From Epiperipatus broadwayi (Eukaryota > Onychophora > Udeonychophora > Euonychophora > Peripatidae): a stretch of 64,000 bases of DNA. The notes under the pieces were generated by a model. The model was not told the origin of the DNA, ran no database searches, and saw only the letters and a list, made by a program, of their open reading frames with translations. This document shows positions 34,089 to 42,547 of the stretch, one piece after another (positions within the stretch are counted from its first letter, which is position 1; the number at the start of each line of letters is the position of its first letter). A program made the translations under genes and the position numbers. Where the stretch lies: positions 3,825,594 to 3,889,593 of the forward strand of contig JAQFVV010012416.1 in the NCBI GenBank assembly GCA_028023455.1, in the 5' to 3' direction.

Positions 34089-36663
34089 TGTAACAGTCAG
34101 AAAACGTGTGACTCGTAAACATAGTGCAGAATTCGACCACCACATAAAACAGCAGCACCATCGAGGTAGCGAAGCTACCCACCCATGTTACTGAGTTCGA
34201 ACATAGTTTATCGGTTCCACAATACAATCCACGAAACAACGCATCTGATGCGACATTAGTAAATATTTCCTTAGGCACGGTGGTCAGGGATATGCAAGAG
34301 ATTCATGATTTTATTCTCGAGTTAGCCAATAATCAAACTAATATTAATTAAACATTCATATTTACATAATCGAGGAAATATTATATAGAATGGGTATCGA
34401 ATAAATGAAACGTAACTGCAGATGTATAGTTTAAAATTATTTATTCACACATTTTAATAAGACAATCATTTACTAATAATATTTTGTGGATTCAAAGCTT
34501 CAGTAGCGGGATTTGCGACATGATTATATTGTAAAGAATACATTTATTTATTTAGACATTATTTTATATTGAGGACTTCAGTAGCGGTATTTTCGATACT
34601 GTAATATTTACAAAAAGAATTCACTTATTTGAAGGCGTAATCTAGCTACCTAAAATTCTCGAGTAAGTATTTCTAATGCATGCCTTGGGGAATTTATACC
34701 TTTGCAATGCAAGAGTCTAAAGTAAGATTTAAGAGTAGCGGCGGACATATATTTATTTAATTAAAATATTTATTTTATGACTAAGGGCAAACATTTATTT
34801 GAGAGTGAATTAGGAAGATAATGCAGAGGCGGAGTGATATATAGAATAATAAAACTAAGTAAAGGAACACGTGGTACGCTTTAGAAAGGTGATATGGAAT
34901 GGCAGTATATTGAAACTGCAATGCCGCGAATGAGTTTATAAGACTGTCGGGCTGGTCTCTGCCTCGGCCCGACGAAGTAAGGTGTCACATAAGCATAACC
35001 AGGGACAAGCAGTCCGTGTCGCAATTTGCCGGCTGGCTGCATGACAGGTCAAATCCTACGGGAGCATTTATTATGTCCGCTTGCATAGGACGACTGGGGT
35101 TAATTTCAACCCTGAAGAATCCGGAATATTTACAGCAGAATAGATTATCGTGTCTTTAAAACGTAACACATGTATAAGTATAAACGATTATGATAAGATT
35201 TAAATAGATTTCTAATTCGGGCCTATATTATCAACATTTACTAAAGAACATTGGTGACTCTCAAAGAAATGTAATTTTCTGGAATTATTCATGATGATTT
35301 AATAAATACAAAACATATATAAATTGGGAATTATTATAACTAATACGTCAGCCATTTGCGAAGTAGTAGACCCCTGCATTACAATAAATGATGCATTGAA
35401 TGCGTGTCAATTTATATGAAAGTTAAGTTATTTAGGAAAGTAAATATTAATGAAAATTTGACACGCATTCATTGTTTCAAGCGATCATAGATTTAAACTT
35501 TGAACATTGAGACAATTATTAGCATGCAATATTTAAATAATAAATATAGATAAAATGTAGATTTGAGAAATACGCACCCAAGAAAGATAGAGGGAGGTAA
35601 GCTAGATTATTAGAGAAATTTACACATTAAATTAATTATTCAATTTTAGTTATACAAATGATAGTTTTCACATTTTATAATTTAGATAAGTAATATGAAG
35701 AAGAGCTATAGCATGTTATTAGAGTACTCTAGAGTTTGAACACAGACAGGTACCTGTTTTATAAGAAGTTTTCTGATTCCATTAGTTTAGCAGCAAAAAG
35801 TTCACGAGTGGCAATTCTTTCTTGTATTTAGATATTTCATTTACTTTCGCAGCAGCTTTCTCATTTATTTCAGGCAGCAGATCTTCATGGTGAATTTATG
35901 ATAGGCAATGGAAAGTTCGGCATCCGATAGGCCATCTCCCAATGGAGAATAATCTAGGTGCTTTACTCGGTCATACCTTGGCAGGAACAAATTATTTTTA
36001 TATTTTTGGAGACTCTCAGTGATCGAGAGCAAAGCTAAAGTTTAAGTGAATGTCTCCAGCAAGTCTAAGATGGCCTCTTTTTTTATCTTGATCTTTCACA
36101 TTTTTGTTAAGGTATTTTTAGGTTCTACTTAATCTGCCCTGAGGATAATCAATGCATTTTGTTGGTTTTAATTAAAGAAAGCTGCCGTTCTATTGTTTAC
36201 ATTTTACATTTACTAATTACATTTTGGGGAATTTTTTCTTTAATTAATCTATTATCTATCACTGACCGATGCTTTTAAATTTCAAAGACAAAAAGGGAAC
36301 ATAAGATTATTTTAACTTTTAATTAAATATTACATCAGATTTTTTTAGAATTATTATTAAACGAAATTTAAACAAAGCAATAAATACGAACTTTACAATC
36401 CAAAATAAATGATTAAAATTATACAAAATTATATAACTAAAAGAAATCTAAATTATATTATTTTATCCCTATTTATTGCCTTTAATTTGAGATCGAAATG
36501 TGTGCGTGTTTATGCTGAATTGTACATATATTTATACATTTTTAATATTGCTACACGCACAATTCGATACCAAAAAGTTTAAATTTGGGCGGGATAGACC
36601 GGTCAGTGAGAGACGCCAGAAAAAGGTGAAACTTAAGATTCGAATACGAATCTTACTGTTTCA
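34089..36663 (+). mobile_element. TG...CA non-coding element (probable solo LTR), copy 1, 2575 bp
   Basis: It starts TGTAACAGTCAG and ends TTACTGTTTCA, giving the imperfect terminal inversion TGWAACAGT. The uninterrupted PLE1 3' region at 31400-31440 (inverted) shows the empty site. ATAT lies on both sides, in an AT run, consistent with a 4-bp duplication. There is no long ORF. Blocks AACGCATCTGATGC, GGTGGTCAGG and AGCTATAGCATGTTA are shared with copy 2 at 42548-45406. TG/CA ends, size and lack of coding suggest a long solo LTR; a DNA element is an alternative. Confidence 0.65.
36634..36655 (+). repeat. Terminal hairpin of TG...CA element, copy 1
   Basis: TAAGATTCG-AATA-CGAATCTTA, a perfect 9-bp stem 8 bp from the element end. 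Copy 2 has a different stem at the same place (45377-45397). Confidence 0.75.
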
Positions 36664-36849
36664 ATATATATATAGATTTTTAAAAAGAGATTAGTTGTGT
36701 TTAAGTTGTGATTGTAATAGGAAAGGGAAGTGAGATAAGGTAAAAAAAAAAAGAAAATTTTGGTTATGAATATATTTTGTAATTTTTAATTAATTTAATT
36801 TTTTTTTGGAATATGTGATATTTATTGTATATATATTTTATTTTAGTGT

Positions 36850-36888
36850 GCCTTGAAAAAGACTATAAAAAATAGTGGAAACGTTGGA
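36850..36888 (+). ncRNA. Hammerhead-like motif, PLE1 right copy
   Basis: GCC-TTGAAAA-AGACTATAAAAAATAGTG-GAAACGTT-GGA. It is the same motif as 31211-31248, with U in place of the cleavage-site C and a one-base change in stem II. Confidence 0.55.
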
Positions 36889-36971
36889 TTTCTTTTTCAT
36901 GATTATAGTCATCAAAAATCAAGTTTTAAAAAGAAGGAGTTAGTTTGTTTTATTTCTATATCATTAAAGAT

Positions 36972-37679
36972 GTAGACAAATGTATGCAACATTTTATTTA
37001 AAAGAGGCAAGAGCACTAGTTAATGAAACCTGTCATCACTTCTTTAAGTATTTGATCTCTATTGATTGTTATAGCCAAGCTCCCACAATATTCCAGGTTT
37101 GACTATACCAACTTAGAATAAAATTATTATAGTTTTACCAAATATAAATCAGCTGACGAGAAAACAACGAGCAAAATAACTTTTGTAATAAAACTTTAAG
37201 CTCAAGACATTGGAAATGTAACTGCCAGAGTATTGATATATTCTATAATTGAGACTACCTCTATTTAATATTAACTGCTTGATACCTATTTTTTTAATAA
37301 GCTTGACTTTTTTAATTGGTTTACAATCCAGGTAACCATCAAATATTGGTTAATAAATGAAATATATATAATTACTCTTTGCTAGACATAAACAAAATTG
37401 AAAATCTGCTAAAACTTTTGCCATCCAGTGATTGGCAAACCTGGTATTACTATCTTCATCATCATCGTCACCATCCATCTATAAGAAGCTGATAGAATGG
37501 CCTTTATCCTCCAGTGGGCTGTTTAAAAATTGTTTTATTTTACTTTTATTTATTTATACTTATTTGAAATATAATTAATAAAATATATCACCAATCAATT
37601 CTCTCATTTTTTTATTGATTACAACATTATTATGTTTAAAAAATAGTGTTTTGATTATATAGTATGTTAAAGATCCTGA
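36972..37679. other. Non-coding stretch
   Basis: No gene. TCATCATCATCG around 37455 may be the end of an RTE 3' tail on the minus strand. Confidence 0.35.
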
Positions 37680-37870
37680 CACTCATCATCATCATCATCA
37701 ACCATTATCAATCCACTGCAGGATGGTCTCTCCAAGTTCAATCTATCTTCTCTGATCTTTAGTTTCTCTTCTCCACATCTCCCCTGCACCCTTTCTTATT
37801 TCATTCATCCATCTCATATGTGATCTCTTTCTGGGTCTTTTACAATCTCTTGGAATCCTGATACTAGATT
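37680..37870 (-). pseudogene. RTE-type LINE 3' terminal remnant
   Basis: Minus-strand translation reads RIPRDCKRPRKRSHMRWMNE, IRKGAGEMWRRETKDQRR and LGETILQWIDNG, the extreme C-terminus of the RTE family seen at 8930. A (TGATGA)n tail at 37684-37700 marks the 3' end. Only the last 60 codons or so survive. Confidence 0.75.
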
Positions 37871-38373
37871 TGTTTATATGCCTTCCCATATAAATGATAA
37901 TTTATAGAACTGCAACACTGATTAAACCTTTTCAAAGTCAAATACTATCATCTTCATAATTTACTGAACATCTACTTGCAATATCAATTTAAGTTTCTGA
38001 ATTTCATTTGTGCCAAGGTCTACTATTGTTTGGATGATGAATTCCCAGAAACATTGATTATCAAACTAATAAAGTGAAAGAAGCTAAAATAGATCTCTTT
38101 TAAATATAATAGCTACCACATCAATCAATGAAAGGACTTCATAAATTAATTTTGCTGAAGTCATATTTCTTTTTACTTTAAACTACCATGAACCATCTTT
38201 TAGTGAATTCACAATCTATGCAAAAATAACAATACTAATTAATATATCATTGCTTCTAATAAATCTAAGCATTATGCATAGATACATGTTTTCCTGATTA
38301 TATATGTAAATTTAAATATTTCTTGATAACTGCCATAATTATTCATACCAATATAAAAAAGAAATCTAAATCA

Positions 38374-38455
38374 AAGTTTAAATATGTTTATTGAATTATT
38401 AGCACCTAGCATACTTTCGATGGTGCTAATAATTCAGTAAACATATTTAAACTCT
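38374..38455. repeat. Perfect-stem hairpin, ~33-bp arms
   Basis: AGTTTAAATATGTTTATTGA then ATTATTAGCACC pairs with GGTGCTAATAATTCAGTAAA then CATATTTAAACT around a loop near TAGCATACTTTCGA. It is a small MITE or hairpin-forming unit with no ORF. Confidence 0.7.
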
Positions 38456-38883
38456 GCTTTAATATTTATTTTTTATATACATATAAATATATACTGTATA
38501 TATATTATATCTTAACCAAGTACACAACTTTAATGATCTTAATAACAATTTACTATCTTTCAGATAAATAATAGAGGCCCCTGTATAGTATCTTAAATTG
38601 CTGTAGTCTTATAAACGTTTATTTTATTCAACGTTAAAATGTTTAATTATTAATCTTTATTAGAGAAAAAAATGTTTTAAAATTACAAAACTTTAACAAT
38701 AAGGAGTTGATACAAAAATATTCACAGGACATGATTTTGACTGCTATATAATGGCCTAAAAGTTTGTGATGATGATTTTTTAGATGTTGAATGTCTAGAA
38801 AGTTTTAAACTTTATTTAAACTTTTCAAATACACAAAACTCTTAGTAACAACATGCAGATAGGCAATGCAGGCTTGTAAATTA

Positions 38884-38925
38884 CACATTTTGAGTGGTAT
38901 TATTCTCTACTCTTCTTCAGGTGTT
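38884..38925 (-). ncRNA. Hammerhead-like motif
   Basis: Minus strand: CAACAC-CTGAAGA-AGAGTAGAGAATAATACCACT-CAAAATG. CUGANGA is intact; GAAA is mutated to AAAA. Confidence 0.4.
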
Positions 38926-39085
38926 GCTGACCTGGGTGTAAATAAATAAGCATATGAAATTTCTGCTGACTGTTGCTTTTGACAGAATAGATCAGTTGGT
39001 CAGAGTTTTCCTTAAAATACAATATTTAAAAATCTAAAAGATTTTAGTTCAACTTCTATCTAATATTATCGCTGGTCAAGCCATC

Positions 39086-39127
39086 AACACCTGAAGAAGA
39101 GCAGAGAATATCACTTGAAACATAGCG
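39086..39127 (+). ncRNA. Hammerhead-like motif
   Basis: CAACAC-CTGAAGA-AGAGCAGAGAATATCACTT-GAAACATAGCG. Both core boxes CUGANGA and GAAAC are present. Stem II is weak. Confidence 0.5.
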
Positions 39128-39255
39128 TAATTTACTAACCTATGATGTCTAATTGTATATTATTATTAATAGCTGTTTGTATTTTAAAATGTTTAAATAA
39201 AATTTAACATTTTCTAGACATTGGACTTTAATGATAGATGATGGAAATAGGCCAA

Positions 39256-39669
39256 CATATTATCATAGTTAACTACTATAGTTTCCTCATTATTAAGTTT
39301 TCCTTGAGTGATGGCATTTTTCATTTCAATTTTTAAAAAATTTGAATTTTTCATAAATTTAAATTGGATAATGACTTGTGATCTTCAGTAGATAAATAAT
39401 GTTAACATCCATTTAGAAGTTTTGAATGAATTCATGATTCAAAAATGGTCTCTAGCAAATTACCTTAAAAATGTGAATACTTCATAAAACTCTTAAGTGT
39501 GCTATTTTATGATTTTTTTCAATTTGAAACAGCTTCGTATTTATTTGAGTGCACATGCCCAAAGTTTGAGATTGAAAAAACATTTACTATTAGAATATAG
39601 ATTAACTATTTATTGTGCTACAGACTATTACTTAACGTTATCCCAGATATAAACTTGTTAGTCCTATAG
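39256..39669. other. Non-coding stretch
   Basis: No gene or repeat boundary recognised. Confidence 0.45.
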
Positions 39670-40460
39670 GATTCCGCTTTTTGTCGGTCTTTCCCTTTGC
39701 TTCGCGTTGGGGGGGGAGGGCCGTTAGCTGTTCGCCGTCTTTTTTGTGTCTTTTATTGCTAGCGTCCTCTTTCTCGGGGGTCCTCTGTTAACCTGTGGGG
39801 GTATGACCAGACTTGTGTGAAAGTAGGTAGGCAAATATACTAAAAATATTCCTTATATAAAAAAAATTAATTTTTTTTAAAAATTTGAAAATAAAAAAGG
39901 ATTGGGGGTTAATAAAAGTTTTTAAAAAATATATAAAAAATTTTTAATAAAATTCCTTTTTTTAAATTATTTAACCTTTTTTTTTTAATAAATAAAAAAA
40001 AAAGAAATAAAATATCTTCTTTTATTTTTTTTTTTTTTTTTTATAAAAAAAAAAAGAGGGAAGAAAATTATAAAATTTTTAAAAGTATTATTATTTTTTT
40101 TTTAATTATTTTATATATAATTTTATAAAAATTTAAAAAATCTAAAATAGGGTAATTTGTGAGTAGAGGATTGAATTTATTTATCATAACAAAATAAAAA
40201 ATAAAAAAATTATTTTTTAATTTAAATATTAAAAATTTTTATAATTATTTTTTTTATTTAGTTGGGGTGTTGAGATGGTTTAATTTTTTTTTTTTTTTGT
40301 GTTTTTTTGAGGGGGGGGGGGTATGGGGGGGGGGATGTTTATATGTTTTTGGGTTAATGGTGGGGGGTGGGGTGGGGGGAGGGGGGGGGGGGGGGAGTAT
40401 TATTTGAGAGGTGGGGTATTTGGGGGGGGGGGGGGGGGAAGCAAAAAAATACAATTATTG
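39670..40460. repeat. Homopolymer-rich anomalous segment
   Basis: A short GC-richer part (39670-39830) is followed by almost pure A/T homopolymer text and then poly-G runs up to about 16 bases (40310-40440). The ORFs here encode only Gly- or Pro-rich runs. It differs sharply from both flanks and may reflect low-quality consensus or an unresolved satellite. Confidence 0.6.
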
Positions 40461-40461
40461 T

Positions 40462-41000
40462 AAAAAGGTCTTTTTTGGCTAATTATGTTTTTTGCCCTTT
40501 TCAATATGTCTCTGGAATACCACGATTTAAAGTACATACAGTGACATCTATATCAATACATGAAAGAAGACAGATAAACAAATGGATATCAGACATGATC
40601 TATTACATGATATTTATGCAATCTTATTACAAAATTAACCTATTATACAAATTGAATGGATATATAGCCACCATATATTAATTAATTATCCATTAACAAC
40701 TTAATGGATGTTTTTACAATTGTATGAATATATACAAAACATCCATTAAGTTGAATAATAAGTGGTTAATGGATAATTAATTAATATATGTGCCTATATA
40801 TCCATTCAATTTGTTTCATAGATTAACTTTGTAATATGATTGCATAAATATCACATAATAGATCATGTCTGATATCCATTTGTTTATCAGTCTTCTTTTG
40901 TGTATTAATATAGATGTCACTGTATGTACTTTAAATCATGGTATTCTGGAGACATATTGAAAAGGGCAAAAAACATAATTTGCAAAAAAAGGCTTTTTTA
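40462..41000. mobile_element. Giant foldback element, ~540-bp palindrome
   Basis: The arms of about 240 bp match almost throughout: left CTAATTATGTTTTTTGCCC, ATGGATATCAGACATGATCT, CATTAACAACTTAATGGATG; right as the mirror CATCCATTAAGTTGAATAAT ..., AGATCATGTCTGATATCC, GGGCAAAAAACATAATTTG. The 25-bp centre is TTTTTACAATTGTATGAATA-like. There is no coding sequence. Confidence 0.85.
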
Positions 41001-41194
41001 TGACAATTATATACTTTGTATAATCTTTGTTGTTTGGAGATATATTTTTTTTAACATATTATTGACTATTGAATACTTGAAGTGCAACATAAAAAGAATT
41101 TAGTTCTGTTTCTGATTCTTTTTCTGTATAGTAATTATTAATATAATATTAAATCATCTATACTCTTTATTATGGTTTTATAATGCTTTTATTA

Positions 41195-41238
41195 CAACCC
41201 ACTATAATAGTTTTGATTGCCCAAGCAATCTTCATCAG
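41195..41238 (-). ncRNA. Hammerhead-like motif, inverted copy
   Basis: Minus strand: GTT-CTGATGA-AGATTGCTTGGGCAATC-AAAACTATT. The CUGANGA box is exact and stem II (GATTGC/GCAATC) perfect. GAAA is AAAA. Confidence 0.5.
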
Positions 41239-41253
41239 AACTCATGAGTAGAC

Positions 41254-41292
41254 GTTCTGAAAAAGATTGCTGGGGCAATTGAAACTGTCATA
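41254..41292 (+). ncRNA. Hammerhead-like motif, tandem unit 1
   Basis: GTT-CTGAAAA-AGATTGCTGGGGCAATT-GAAACTGTC-AT. Stem II is near perfect and the GAAAC...GUC end is intact. CUGANGA is damaged at G. Stem I is weak by eye. Confidence 0.5.
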
Positions 41293-41391
41293 ATGGGTTG
41301 TAATAAAAGCATTGTAAAATGGTAATAAGAGCATAAATGGTTTAATACTACATGGATTTGGCAATGCCATAAGAAAGATAAAGTTGTAATA

Positions 41392-42341
41392 CACCTGGGC
41401 CTCGTTTTACACGATAGATAGGTTCCTCAGAAAACACCCGCAAACGAAATCGCGCAAAAGTAGACGTAACTTACCTTGAAAAAGGGGGGATATGGACTGA
41501 GATTTTTCAAAACTCATGTAAAAGCAAAGCACCAATGTAAAATTACTTTAAAATTCATGCAAAAAAAAAAAAGGAAATAAAATATGACTAATAAAAAATT
41601 TCAAATTTGAAAAAAATTGATACAAGACAAACTTTTTTTAACTATAATATTTAATTTTATTCAAAACAATATATTTTTATGCATAATTTACAGTAATTTA
41701 CATTTTTTATACACGTTTTAATTATTATCACGATTTGCCGATAAACAGTTCGTTTGCAAACTCGTAAAAAAATCAGATTCTTCACATGAGAAAATACAAC
41801 TAGCGCCAACGTCACTCTCATGTTGTTAATGGTTTTCTGGTGACAACGTAATTAGTAATTAATCTAACAACTAAAAATTAAATTCTTATTTTGTCTTTAA
41901 TTTTTTAATTTTCAATTTTAATTGTGCTCACTGCTATTACTGATTAAAAATAAACTTGCGGACACTAAATGATTAATAATTGATTACATTCTTTTTTAAA
42001 AAGTAAAAACAGAATGTGATTTAAAATGCAAAATTAACACGCACAATGTTTGAACAAATTTACATTATAATCTTGTAAAATTTAATGTGTGTATACATAA
42101 AATGTGGAAATCATGATTTTAATTTCATTATTGCATAAAATCTTACTATTATAAAGCACTGAAAATATTGAAATTACTAAGATGAAAGTCGAATTCCAAT
42201 AATGTGTTATTACTTTCAATATACGTGAAACTTATTATTTAAAGTAATAACGCCTTATCGGAGTTCGACTTCCGGTGAAACATGGAATCGCGTAACTTCA
42301 AAATTGTGTTAAATAAGTCCGCGTAAAAAGAGACCCAGGTG
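41392..42341. mobile_element. TA-target DNA transposon, full length, 950 bp (family T)
   Basis: The ends are CACCTGGGCCTCGTTTTAC and the inverted GTAAAAAGAGACCCAGGTG. TA lies on each side (41390-41391 and 42342-42343). The second tandem unit at about 42515-42535 preserves the empty site (GTTGTAATACTTCATAC), proving the insertion and the TA duplication. It is non-autonomous, with an internal hairpin at about 42184-42275 (AGTCGAATTCCAATAATG / CCTTATCGGAGTTCGACT). A second copy is at 1-239. Confidence 0.9.
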
Positions 42342-42391
42342 TACTTCATACATTATTAATACATATATATCTGAAGAACTCATGAGTAGAT

Positions 42392-42430
42392 GTTCTGAAG
42401 AAGATTGCTGGGGCAATCAAAACTGTCATA
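42392..42430 (+). ncRNA. Hammerhead-like motif, tandem unit 2
   Basis: GTT-CTGAAGA-AGATTGCTGGGGCAATC-AAAACTGTC-AT. CUGANGA and stem II are exact; GAAA reads AAAA. Combining units 1 and 2 gives a full core. Confidence 0.5.
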
Positions 42431-42547
42431 ATGGGTTGTAATAAAAACATTGTAAAATGGTAATAAGAGCAAAGTTTAATACTACATGGATTTGCAATGC
42501 AATAAGAAAGATAAAGTTGTAATACTTCATACATTATTAATACATAT

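Larger units (their letters stand above)
31164..36971. mobile_element. PLE1: mirror-image Penelope-like element
   Basis: An inverted partial copy (31164-31851, minus strand, containing GIY-YIG, 3' region and hammerhead) faces a longer plus-strand copy (31852-36971). Both share the same 3' end to within about 35 bp. The plus copy covers the N-terminal region, RT and GIY-YIG in broken frames. Its 3' region is split at 34089 by a 2.6-kb TG...CA element. The layout matches PLE2 in principle, but the sequences are unrelated. Confidence 0.8.
38765..39255. mobile_element. Head-to-head pair of tRNA-hammerhead units, diverged
   Basis: The minus copy (38765-38940) has the tail AAATAAAGTTTAAAACTTTC and a hammerhead-like core, but its tRNA head is deleted. 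The plus copy (38965-39255) has a tRNA-like segment with GATCAGTTGGTCAGAG, a hammerhead-like core and the tail AAATAAAATTTAACATTTTC. The organisation equals 29970-30745 and the PLE2 ends. Confidence 0.7.

Noticed and set aside
34089-36663. Helitron identity for the TG...CA elements
   Set aside because: A hairpin near the 3' end and an AT target fit Helitrons, but the ends are TG...TTTCA rather than TC...CTRR and the flanks show an ATAT duplication.
36500-36694. 64-aa ORF as a peptide gene
   Set aside because: It crosses the border of the TG...CA element into the PLE1 3' region, so it cannot be a single conserved gene.
40254-40681. Pro-rich and Gly-rich ORFs
   Set aside because: They come from homopolymer G/C runs in the anomalous segment, with no protein character.
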